Shown: piece after piece, positions 30,001-36,000 of the stretch
Layout: each line of letters opens with the position of its first letter
How positions within the stretch are numbered: position 1 is the stretch's first letter
Origin: Nocardia aurea
GTDB lineage: Bacteria > Actinomycetota > Actinomycetes > Mycobacteriales > Mycobacteriaceae
Length of the DNA: 64,000 nt
Assembly (NCBI RefSeq): GCF_003123685.1
Contig: NZ_QCYJ01000084.1
Span: 558,001-622,000 of the forward strand
Reading direction: 5' to 3'
The notes under the pieces: generated by a model
What the model saw: only the letters and a program-made list of their open reading frames with translations
What the model was told of the DNA's origin: nothing
Database searches by the model: none
Program-made: the position numbers and the translations under genes

Positions 30001-31602
30001 GACCACCTGGGTGGGCGCCGGCCCAGCCTGGTACCCGAACCGCCACCGCCGGGACCGATGTACGGCAGCGACGCCGCGCGCGCGGGCGGATATCCCGGCC
30101 CGGATCCGGAGGACGGCGTGTGGGACGCGCGCCGCCACACCACCGCGTCCGAGGTCGCCGCCGCGTTGGCCGGGAAACACGGCCTGAACGTCACCGGATT
30201 CGACATCGAGGATATCGATGTCGACATCGCACGGGAGGTGGCCGACGCGGTCGATCGCCTGCTGACCGACTATCCGGCGACGGCATTGCGCGAGATCCGG
30301 ATAGCCCCGCTGCCGGAGGGTGTTTTCGCGCGGACCGATTCCTCCGGCCCTACCGGCGGGCCGCGGATCACACTCAACGAGCAGTACGCCATCGATCCCG
30401 ATCTGTTCCGATACGAATGGGAGAACAGCGAATCCGGCGCGGCCATCGTCGGTCCGCTGGATCGGCCGGGCCACGGTGTCATCGCCTACGAACTCGGTCG
30501 GCTCCTCGATCTGGAGGGTGGCGGCACCGCCCAGCGACTGCTGATGCGCGAACTCTTCCTGCACTACCGGCAGGGGCGGGCGGCGGTCGACCGGACCGAA
30601 TTCACCGCGTGGCTCAAACGGCAGTTCAGTTTCGACAGCTTCGGACAATTCGGCGCGTTCCGGCCCGCCGCGGCCCTCGCCGAAGCACACGCGGCGATGG
30701 CGAACGACGAGGGCGAGCCGTCCGACGGGCACCGGATATCGGCCGCCCTGCTCGCTCGGCAGGCCGCCGCGGACACTCGAGTCGACCCTTCCACCTCCGA
30801 TATCGGCCTGTCGTTCGTCGCGCCGGAGCACGACGGCGAGTGGGGCCGATACACGGACGCGCGCGGGATCGCCGAGGCGTTGACCGATGGACACGGTGTC
30901 GTCGTGACCGGATTCGATCTGGCGGGCGTCGACGTCGAAACCGCGCGGGAGTACGCCAGGGCCATCGATCTGATGCTCGAGCGGCACCCCGGTGTCGACC
31001 TCGCGGAAATCCGCATCGCGCCCCTGGAGGAGAACGTCTTCGGGCGAACCATGGCGATCGCCGAGCACGGTAGACCGAGTACGACCTCGATCATCATCCT
31101 CAATGAGCGCTATGCCGCCGATCCGCTGCTCTTCCAGCACGATTGGGCCGAGGCGGTCGAGGTCGGCTTCTGCGCGGGCCCGATGGATCGCCCGGTATTC
31201 GGCGCGGTGGTCCACGAATTCGGCCACGCCGTCGACGTCGCGGGACGTTACGGCGCGCGCAGCCGAGGCCCGCTACTGCTCGCGGTGCGCTATCGGACCG
31301 AGTTCGGCGCCGATACCGCGGGTTTCGGGGACGACGTGGACCGCCGATACCGGGATTGGCTGGAGGGCCAGCTCAGCAGATACAGCCTCACGCCGTCGAG
31401 CGGGGTGAACATCGTCGAGGCGTTGCCGGAGGCATTCGCCGCAGTCACCCACGCGGAGTTGTCTCCCGACGTGGCGTCCGCGACCGAGACCCAGCGATTG
31501 CTGCACGACGCGCTGCTGCGTGCGGTCGAATCGGTGCGCGAGAGCACTGATCCGGACGGCGCGGAGGTTCCGCCGCCGGATTTCCTGCGGCTTCCCGGCT
31601 GA
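18058..31602 (+). CDS. Giant ESX-associated multidomain polymorphic toxin (4514 residues)
   Basis: Residues 1-330 form the CpnT-like WXG100_2 domain (IPGWLQHLEWVAGTDWPEGNE, then helical and Gly/Ala-rich parts), expected to be exported by an ESX system. Residues 330-780 are a Gly/Ala/Ser/Pro linker. Modules then follow in this order. Papain-fold toxin domain (C792, H879). GHKL/RsbW-like ATPase (about 965-1140, N1022). Edema-factor-like cyclase domain (about 1150-1400; K1199, K1206, D1305, D1307). Zincin 1 (HELGH at 1583). Second papain-fold domain (C1712, H1796). ECF sigma-factor-like region 2 and ten region-4 repeats (1887-2821). Zincins 2 and 3 (HEFGH at 2978 and 3252). ADP-ribosyltransferase-like domain (R3381, S3429). 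An FHSG/SGHYWP domain (about 3850-3990). Zincin 4, dead (YELGR at 4144). Zincin 5 (HEFGH at 4386). The start is a GTG in a sequence nearly identical to that of the second giant. The frame is unbroken. Function is inferred from domains only. Confidence 0.85.
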   Translation: MAIMIPGWLQHLEWVAGTDWPEGNEDLMWAMEDSLKAVADRLRNRGYPAIDTAISALLVAYPAGDGREQIERDLKKVRTGPGSVEDLAIYFDALADAAGGFGTQISSNKWNGIISLGWLAAELAYASLFGPGAPFAQAGAIFATQRAFRWMGGRLLTFIGTLVGRMAISEGAKFIVKKVVYEIVQEALVEVFQGTVQELTVQGIHVAGGHQDGFDWGQVGFNAGISAIAGGAGGATGFGMNPLVSRTGLSDRGWGGALRGAMVGAGAGAGGAIAAWAATGFITKQWEFDPRMLTGGVLSGVGPSAVFGYRGLNTHAGAPMPLTRIGAMPGAAPTATIPASVTGIAPNSVAPAANGVNPGTDSAGGPTGAPTIGAGRVPEGGVNGADTSANGSTSAAGAANGNGSGPAAANGFGPTGSAPVASTDPSGIGGGEVSAGEAPASRTAAPPQEVPQDTGGNDSSDSAGGADPRNAESARVDQPSVGSAGIDQPGIDQTGVDQSGIDQTDARSSGVDRTGVDHGGVESGAAGAETVHSPGAGSPGSMDSGAIHDGTMPNTAPDITASQAIQPSGVPGLSGQVAAPGAVGPITTTPDTVTSRTLPGASPNATAANSNSVPAVESRAVQPISRPADTGSPRTQETADPNALPRAGSVGRGRPDQGGAIDARVADSEARRADIPSTVGNQELSGVPGEPDTDLPEAGLIVPGPAVAPPNTSGPRSSGTVRVDASAAADTDFATAADRSTDSLGTRASNPDAKYGVTGFRPPTDGPSAQPVDPPSTDPAIGDNDFELPNQCGPESLARVAARTGNPEVLVPGEVGPEGMDWRELEAAAGGVMIPLVAEQERTPHQVAAAQLAALGPGATILVVDEQHGPADEHGVGAHAYVMYNDSGVIMVDDPRVGPPFAFDPDNPPDVKATWGIHYGADGEIVIPRASGGGVDPEDLDATRPGTRIGSDPHQPRAPDVGPIVVTVGLPDSDGVPLPPEQRVRDAAVARDRVVDQLRALAWRNPDQIDDIRVIVSELVANSLDHSADPVHIEVRVTGVAGSRTLRVDVLDTNAARPEMSEFGTLPDDLVDTLDGEDLDALIAGLGERGRGLPMVVEMTADSGILDLPASDTAGPVPRKSTWFVLHEPGAQQPAMVPANTEPDPVIGVTAAEIEARYGIPLDRQRAIQGYADRHGLMISVRPGNPDSVSWINAGNPGKPELVKAKSVNALDVALGAPADVLGLVGFFRFPDSDTEVGDLRMPARGTVSEERWNQLLGRLNERRAEFGALRASMDKLVDSGRFAIRDGVVHGRDSDGELRALTGDHDLFDSRHADGSRLSPFENFLHFDRIHAERIGIQHPPLAYWNAMSRADWDIYLSLMDRHGGTDGEPLVLFRPGLDPALVRMTPAERVEIALARHGVLEQALLEVQADLLRRTVESPRDTAIAGLREQIADITRMIERNNLEIDPPPPETPVVPAVLETGTPAQVAEFLRGEHGIVVTGFDDPAIDAGVAREFAAAVHDVLSRFPRLGLREIRIADLESANTVAETRESARGDHVAGLGLNRRFAVAPRDLRTSIARAIDTGNIAPGHGERPVYSRIVHELGHALDIQGRRVASNRIAQVLRDHYRLRVGSYQGGFDGWLRQLSGYSFKGPQGSFVPHEAIAEAFADVEVLGPDASEPARVLHTLLVSEAQAADERARRIARGDGTTYWTQPAQGAKSHLEGGVPKNCAPEALRFAAEQLGIAASEIPDPDGQIPLRGVTAADFAAAAGGDWHRGGFASPDAAAALVRDTGAVILGVIEFSGLQRADVVGAHAFVMFRAENGAVIVHERVGDEVREYVHTWGQSSRQVVGVHGIVFEADGTAERPLVRGEQSGADPGTDAPVARIGARPPQEDTGATADPPDIPALVRAARAGDADAFATLRDLHVEEIRQRVTAGMPDARTAEEVVAETFARAARDIGTLGVRGESVTDWLLTIARTAAMDQARLNNFRRNVQAALLSAERVAETGAESQALASMTRTELRQALDLMGRGQRRAVMLRFWEGRSPAEVARALGLGQDAAQVMQRGAVRELARLIVAARGTGVSAAEATVATALRENPEGLRRAIDRLPRAQKEFAEQVLLRGQSFEAVAAATDRSRAQLAVVKSRAFRALAEFLAQDTVPTGAPGRGTAILTVQAARARDPEAFASAIQRLSPAEREFATLRFVDNLDAADIAARTGRSGDAMKALQSRATRRLAELLSGTETLTAQQRQAVVENAAESDPRGLRAALARLSDAQQRSIELQLLQGRSQSETAELMGRSENAVKALYREAMIRLTELLSGTAPAAPTDAIATVRAALETRPEVVHRNLVRLSADQRSAIELGLIQQRPVADIAAALGRTAEAVGALQRRAARKLADLIAADSGEAQTPRSEPNPRDTSVPEPTVAPLDTVRSADSDTLRTHIARLPRALSEVATHRFIDGLDIARTAQAMGRSDNAVAKLQARAVARLAEMLAGGITPDFQGGADLTLVRATQRDNPGAVRRALRELSPEQAKVIRMRIVQERTAADTATAMGRTETAINNLQRTAVARLAQLLTGRRVPSPAEATAFLENAVHDNPAAVRRAVARLPEQARVLAELRFVQGRKLIAVASALGRTEQATRHFQRQVVVDLAQALSAEIGPIPVLEDPGTRGELSRLVVGARDTAPAALTMAMRQLSDIEAQCLDLRFVQGRSINETAEAMGRSADGVLAVQRRALAKMPELLAAARAELADSALPRPPEHGARVSVVRALQQNNPEAFARAVGLLGEQQRALVDARFVRELSLDDTAAVMGLDRGRVIDIQRRAVRELTQLLADELPPDASPERGADSARAGSETPRWARQVPAWDLSGYDTPAQVAVAMTERWADRRLRVTGFDIDGLEVETAREFARAVDAMLTRYPEISLDEVRIGPFDGSHYGETQAVVRGLTVRTSFVALNAMWATNTDIFDSYWADEVGEGHMRGPVDRPAYGTIVHEFGHALVHAGRLEAYHRAEEALARYYVDTHHDTALDGFEAWLRTQFSGYSFDEHNTLNVEEAVPEAFAAVEHRGDRASEGEKILYHLVVEMAEAEAAAAQSFFPVFPEPGVSDADGSGTDFARASDSSNPDDAAARSPARPEVSATGWDLDGYDTAAAVGAALGERLGIPVVGFDLPGIDLDSARQYASTLEELLHTHPQPRVGEIRIGRLDDDELYMNAEWVLEHGRGRTVAITLNERFAADPALFVSRWRADVESGLRVGPIDQPVAANVVHEFGHLLDHVGANSARGQAEFVLMRHYLDTHRQPSMTGFDAWLRTQFSEYSWNGTTFVASEALAESFAAVRHHGEVAGDGARLLTALLLREAGAVPDPTVALPADTGSTHPNGAVLFPGDLPDGGRPLYRGIPRLLADGRVNPTYLAALVGAAVPRGEYDASYDEHVTQRTTESDTTSWSRQLAVARAFAKGDGLILEWRTGAPPDGAGWRYRPTMDPFDDFEQVLVQGTLTGTRAVRFLAADVNGPDPDTLGPVLPAGTDFAGHDGTPGSVVKAVLADLLPPGFLPDVDIDIATPAERNAHGALDYLAGYFESSDFVAASMFRPLDPGVLDRLESLDPAELRTAMEGRGVPGPVADGVLRRLNEIIDAGTITGEHAADSNEFGDPAVTEVAVDIDAPAPVVEAPIVMSSPAERAGLRPPGVVRQPGLPPTFQDRQVYGFYEFDRPLDAVLRARFDAAGARALSDRVAVVEGPEPLILVADWMGPDIDATLTEALDRWPDLRAVLNHPRVRIRYLLGEVDSAGQVTAGEIESPEVRHGVIPEGPWAGMTMTYWQDFDGYWRSAPVDVPTARIPPPRTAPDLPADWPMRPHYAGESDPADPMYRGIHYMSPAERESTRLFVGPEGRLHSASDGRPFHSGWVSGDWNRTEFVIDGSGNIYADTRQVSGRLAHSSFLAGGDVAAVGTIQVHYGRPIAMDEHSGHYWPTAEINDRGVRSLLAQGVVFSHGFEQLDHLGGRRPSLVPEPPPPGPMYGSDAARAGGYPGPDPEDGVWDARRHTTASEVAAALAGKHGLNVTGFDIEDIDVDIAREVADAVDRLLTDYPATALREIRIAPLPEGVFARTDSSGPTGGPRITLNEQYAIDPDLFRYEWENSESGAAIVGPLDRPGHGVIAYELGRLLDLEGGGTAQRLLMRELFLHYRQGRAAVDRTEFTAWLKRQFSFDSFGQFGAFRPAAALAEAHAAMANDEGEPSDGHRISAALLARQAAADTRVDPSTSDIGLSFVAPEHDGEWGRYTDARGIAEALTDGHGVVVTGFDLAGVDVETAREYARAIDLMLERHPGVDLAEIRIAPLEENVFGRTMAIAEHGRPSTTSIIILNERYAADPLLFQHDWAEAVEVGFCAGPMDRPVFGAVVHEFGHAVDVAGRYGARSRGPLLLAVRYRTEFGADTAGFGDDVDRRYRDWLEGQLSRYSLTPSSGVNIVEALPEAFAAVTHAELSPDVASATETQRLLHDALLRAVESVRESTDPDGAEVPPPDFLRLPG
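19483..19632 (+). repeat. Imperfect pentapeptide repeats G-[V/I]-D-[Q/R/H]-x in linker of giant 1
   Basis: About nine imperfect 5-residue repeats (for example GIDQP, GIDQT, GVDQS, GVDRT, GVDHG) lie in the low-complexity linker. The period-15 DNA repeats are partly conserved (GATCAGxCC-type units), so slippage could change their number. They probably form an extended flexible spacer. Confidence 0.6.
21505..22130 (+). other. Edema-factor/ExoY-like nucleotidyl cyclase domain in giant 1
   Basis: Within residues 1150-1360, ISVRPGNPDSVSW is followed by K1199 and then AKS with K1206, the same 7-residue spacing as K346 and K353 of anthrax edema factor. The histidine position between them is Lys1204. 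Further on, TGDHDLF (D1305, D1307) matches the DxD magnesium-binding GDYDLF block of this toxin family. The stretch equivalent to the catalytic core after the DxD is shorter than usual, so activity is uncertain. Confidence 0.55.
23716..26520 (+). other. ECF sigma-factor-like region with ten sigma region 4 repeats in giant 1
   Basis: Residues 1887-1970 resemble sigma region 2 (ALVRAARAGDADAFATL, then TAEEVVAETFARAARDI, and a WLLTIARTAAMDQARLN end). The first region 4 follows (LMGRGQRRAVMLRFWEGRSPAEVARALGLGQDAAQVMQRGAVRELA). Nine more copies of region 4 are repeated in tandem. The aligned Leu (Met in the first copy) occurs at 24091, 24331, 24583, 24823, 25063, 25345, 25591, 25831, 26095 and 26365, a period of 80-94 residues. 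Each copy keeps the ELRFVQGRS-like helix, the turn at MGRS, and the A-V-x-x-L-Q-x-R-A recognition helix. Confidence 0.85.
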
Positions 31603-31653
31603 TCCGCGCGGTGACCGATACCGTGACTTCGAAACGAGACATCAGGAGCAGCT

Positions 31654-31950
31654 ATGGGACGCAGTAGGTACCCGACCGGAGATGAACTGCGCCGCAACTT
31701 CGAACGCGAACTCGAGTCGGTGACCTCCGGCGGCGGCCTCCGCTCCGAGACCGGTCTCGACGTGGACACCGATGCCGCGCTCATCGAGATCGCCAAGGCG
31801 TATCCGAATATTCCCGACGCTCTGGTCGGCGCCGCACGCGCCGCGTTCGCCGGGCAGTTGGACGGGACGAATGCCGCCGCGCGCCGGGATCGCCTCCAGC
31901 GGATGCTCATCGAACACAATCGGCGCGAGCAGGGCGACGCGACGTCCTAG
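31654..31950 (+). CDS. Small hypothetical protein between the giant genes
   Basis: The 98-residue protein starts at an ATG with AGGAG about six bases upstream, 51 bases after giant 1. It is mostly helical, starts MGRSRYPTGDELRRNF, and contains the stretch YPNIPDALVGAARAAFAGQL. I recognise no family. It could be the immunity protein of giant 1 or an accessory factor of the second module; position is the only clue. Confidence 0.6.
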   Translation: MGRSRYPTGDELRRNFERELESVTSGGGLRSETGLDVDTDAALIEIAKAYPNIPDALVGAARAAFAGQLDGTNAAARRDRLQRMLIEHNRREQGDATS

Positions 31951-32063
31951 ACCGATCCGTTGCCGGTGGTCGACAAACTTCTCGACGGTTCACCGATACC
32001 TCGCTTGTCGTACGTGCGATGATCGGACGTGAAGTCTGTTGAGAGGACGCGAGGTTCATCATC

Positions 32064-32381
32064 GTGGGTAGATTCGAGAACTACGAGGAGAAGTTCCGGA
32101 CCGCGGGCTCCGACACCGGCAAAGTTCACGACACGGTGAGTCGGCTGGCGAACGCGGTGCATACGGCCATGGCCGTGGGGCCCGCGGCATGGGGTCCCGA
32201 CAAGTTCGGCAGTAAATTCGCCGACGGCCCGGAAGGTTTCCGCACCTCCATGACCAATATGGTCACCGGCACGGAGAATATGGCCGGATCGTTCCGATCG
32301 ATGTCGGAGGGGCAGTACCGTGCCGCCGACGCGGTCCAGCGCCAGGAACAGGCCTCGCGGGAGGGCTTCGAGCAGATCTGA
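32064..32381 (+). CDS. WXG100-like type VII secretion target, second copy
   Basis: The 105-residue protein is a paralogue of the one at 16995 (AWGPDKFGSKFADGPEGFR, NMAGSFRSMSEGQYRAADAVQRQEQASREGF). It has the same length, the same central WGPDKFG motif and the same place before a giant gene, so the WXG100-giant pair was duplicated. The start is a GTG at 32064, with GAGG upstream at about 32051. It probably partners the N-terminal domain of the giant for ESX export. Confidence 0.82.
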   Translation: MGRFENYEEKFRTAGSDTGKVHDTVSRLANAVHTAMAVGPAAWGPDKFGSKFADGPEGFRTSMTNMVTGTENMAGSFRSMSEGQYRAADAVQRQEQASREGFEQI

Positions 32382-32482
32382 GGCGACCGGATCCGAGGCG
32401 ACAAGATCCGAGGTGGCAAGAGCTGTAACCGGCGTTCTCGCGGCCGTGCGCCGTGAGTCGGCCGGGCGGCGGAGAGGGCTGT

Positions 32483-32995
32483 ATGGGAAGCGAATACGAC
32501 GAGGGCGATCTGGCATCGGTGATCGATGCCTTCCAGGATCAGATGCGTGCCATCGCGCTGGTTCAGCAGCAGCGGGTGAAGTTGACCGCGAGCGCCACTT
32601 CGCGCGACAAGTTGGTGACGGTCACCGTGAACGCCAACGGGATCGTCATCGAAACCAAATTCTCCGCCGGTATCGGGGAACTGGGCTACGACGAGATCGC
32701 CAAGACGGTGACCAAGACCGCGCAGGAAGCCGCCGCCGAGGTCGCGCGCAAGAATCAGGAACTGGCCGCGCCGATCACCGAGCGCCGCGCGCGTCTGCCC
32801 AAACTATCCGAGGTCATCGAGGGCATGCCCGACTTCGAGCGTGAGATTCCGCTGGAACCTCCGGTATCCACCGCACCGCCGGGCGCCGCCGAACGCGGGG
32901 GCGACGAGGAACCCATGGTCTTCGCCGACGTGGAGGAATTCGACCACGAGGCACGGAGTGAACCCGCTTCGGGGGTCAGCGATTCCAGCTGGTAG
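32483..32995 (+). CDS. YbaB/EbfC-family protein
   Basis: The 170-residue protein has the YbaB/EbfC pattern: an N-terminal helix, TASATSRDKLVTVTVNANGIVIETKF as the beta strands, and a C-terminal helix AKTVTKTAQEAAAEVARKNQELAAP. An acidic tail of about 60 residues follows. YbaB proteins bind DNA as dimers, but ESX loci often encode divergent members of unknown role, possibly chaperones. The ATG at 32483 has GGAGAGG five bases upstream; a GTG at 32453 could extend it. It lies 18 bases before giant 2. Confidence 0.75.
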   Translation: MGSEYDEGDLASVIDAFQDQMRAIALVQQQRVKLTASATSRDKLVTVTVNANGIVIETKFSAGIGELGYDEIAKTVTKTAQEAAAEVARKNQELAAPITERRARLPKLSEVIEGMPDFEREIPLEPPVSTAPPGAAERGGDEEPMVFADVEEFDHEARSEPASGVSDSSW

Positions 32996-33013
32996 GACAG
33001 GGTTTTCTCGGCA

Positions 33014-36000
33014 ATGGCGATAATGATCCCCGGCTGGCTGCAATGGCTGGAGTGGGTGGCGGGCAGTGATTGGCCCGAGGGCAACGAGGACCTGCAAAGG
33101 GAACTCGGCATCGCACTGACCGATATTGCCGACGAATTGCGCGACTCCGCGATTCCCCAGGCGGAGACCGCGATTCGATCGCTGCTCGTCGCATATCCAG
33201 AGGGCGAGGGCAAGGAACAGATCCAGCGCGAACTCGCGAAACTCCTCACCGGTGAGGGGTCGATCGAGAGCCTGGCCAAGGCATTCGATCAAATGGGCGC
33301 GTCGGCGAAGGATTTCGCTGGACAGATTCGCTCGAACAAGCTGAACGGCATCTTCTCGCTGGCCTGGCTGGCCGCCGAACTCGCCTATTCGATCTGGTTC
33401 GGCCCTGCCGCGCCGCTGGCTCAGGCCGGTGCGATCGCCGCATGCCAGACCGCGTTCCGCTGGCTGGGCTCGCGGCTGCTCAGTGTGATCGGTTCGATCG
33501 TCGGGCGCATGGCGATCTCGCAGACCGCGAAGGCGATCATCACCAAGGTCGTCTACGAGATCGTTCAGGAAGCCTTCACCGAGGTCATCCAGGGCACGCT
33601 GCAGGAGATGGCGGTCCAGGGCCTGAATGTGGGTCAGGGCTACCAGGACAACATGAACTGGGGTCAGGTCGGCACCAACGCCTGGATCTCGGCGGTGGCG
33701 GGCGGCGTCGGTGGCGGCGCGGGCTATGGCATGCACAGCCTGATGAATCGCACCCCGCTCGGGGACGCGCGTTGGGCCGGGCTTTTCAAGGGCGCGGTCA
33801 CGGGTGCCGGAGCCGGACTGGCAGGTGCGGGTGCGGCATATGTGTCGACCGGCCTCTCCGGCGGCGGATGGGAACTCGACCCGCGCATGCTCACCGGCGG
33901 GGCACTCTCCGGCGTCGGCCCGAGCGCGGTGCACGGCTGGCGCGGCTCGTCGAACTACGCGGGCGGCCCGATGCAGAATGTGCGGCCCGGATCGAATGTC
34001 GGCTCCATGCCCCCGGGCGGTGACGGCAGCACATCGGTGCGTCCGGCGAGCGCCGACCCGTCCGGGGTCGCCACCGCTCCCACCGGCGGCACCACGACCA
34101 ACGGCGCGACCACGTCGGGCGGCGGCGTCGCCGACACCGGCGCACCCGCCGCCAACGGCGGGCGGACGACAGGGACAGATGTCACCGGCGCTGATGCGGA
34201 CACCTCGACGACGGGACAGGCGAGTCAGAACGCCGAGCCGGTCGGCCGAACGGACCATTCCGCAGCCGATTCCGGCTCACCGTCGAATCAGGTCGGTGCC
34301 CAGGAGAGTGGCGCCGACGCACCTGCCGCTGCCGCTGCCGAATCGTCCGCTACCGGTAACGGGTCCACCGAGATCGATGCGAGGTCGGGCTCGGAGCCCG
34401 CGGCCGTGAATCACGATCCGTCGGTCGCGAACCAGGCGCCGGAATCCGAGGGGCACGTGGATTCGTCCACCCAGCAGGTGAGCCGGGACGGGGCTGTGGA
34501 CACGCCGACGGCCGTCGACACGACGTCGTCGCAGGGATCCTCGAACGTCGCCGATAGCTCGCTGTCCGATGATTCGACGACCAGCGCCGCGTCGACCGAC
34601 GGTGCGACAACGAACGACGCCGCACCGAAGACGAATTCGCCGGACGGTTCGGTGGCGATGCCGGGGACTGGTCCGGTCGGCGCGATGACCGCGGCGGCTC
34701 CGGCCGGGGGGATGATCGGAGCCGCGCCGGTCGGCGGCACCCCCTCGGCGGCGACCCCCGCGCAGCCCAGTGTCGCGCCGTCGACAGCGACATCCGGTCC
34801 AGCCGCCGGTGTGTCCCATGTCGCGCCTGCCGCGTCGCCGGGGGCGGTCAGACCCGTGCAGGCACCGGTCGCTGGGGAGTCCGGTTCGGCCGCGCAGGCG
34901 GGTCCGTCGTCCGCGAACCAGCGCGCCGGGGCCGCCGATCCCACCTCCGCAGGGGCGGACAGAGCAGGGGGACTGCGTGCCGATCGCGCGGATTCGGAAG
35001 TGCCACAGCGGAACAGGGCCGGATCGGAGACCGATGCCGATTCCGATCCCGGTGCGCGGACCCGGGACGACGCCGAGGCGAACACCGACGTCGGCCCGCA
35101 GGCCGAGCCGGAGAACTCCGCGCTGCCCACCGAAGGGTTCGTGCTGCCCGTCGCTGTCGGCAACGCGGCAGTGGACGCGGCCAATCGCGCGCCGACACCC
35201 GACCGTGCCGCCCGAACGGCGAACGACGGTGACGCCGAGACAGGCATACCGGGTGCGCCCGATGCAGACAGCACCGTGCCCGATGCCGATGCTGGTCCTG
35301 ATGCCGACCCGAAAACCGGTACCGATCCGGATGCGGTTCGCGCCGCGGCCGAGCGGATGCGCGTCCTGCCGGAGAACCACGTTCCGCCCACCGTCGATGA
35401 GACCGCGGCCGCCGACGCCGCGCTGCGCAAACTCGCCGAGGGGCGCGGCGGCGCGGCACTTGGCGACCTGCTGCACGGCGATCCGGCCGCCACCGATGTG
35501 ACCGCACGTGCGGCGGATCTGGCCCGCGCCAATGCCGAGTGGTGGAATTCGCTGACCGCCGAGGAGCGGGCGGGCATGATCCGGACCCATCCGGAGGTGA
35601 TCGGCCGGACGCCCGGGATCGATCCCACCGCCTCCGACACGGCCAACCGGCTACAGATGGCACGGGAATTCCGCGATCTCGCGGGGCGCGAGGATCTCAC
35701 CCGCGCCGAACGCAAACAGCTGCAGAATCTGCGCGCCACCATTCGCGGACTGCGCGCGGCGCAGGTCCAGGCCGCAGCGGTGGATCCGGACCTGCCGGTG
35801 CATGTACTCGCCTACGATTCCACCGCGTTCGGCGGAAAGGGGCGGGCCGTCGTCGCTTTCGGGCGCGTGGACACCGCGAACCACGTGTCGTGGCACGTCG
35901 CGGGCAAGAACCACACGGTGGGGGCGCTCGGCTCGAGTCTCGGCGCCGCGCTCGGGCAGTACCGGTCGTCGGTCGCCAGTGTGCGAACGGGCGAGTCCAT

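Noticed and set aside
28057..31227. 1056-codon antisense open frame opposite giant 1
   Set aside because: Its composition mirrors the sense gene (Arg/His/Val-rich), it has no family motif or ribosome-binding site, and long antisense frames are expected in GC-rich DNA.
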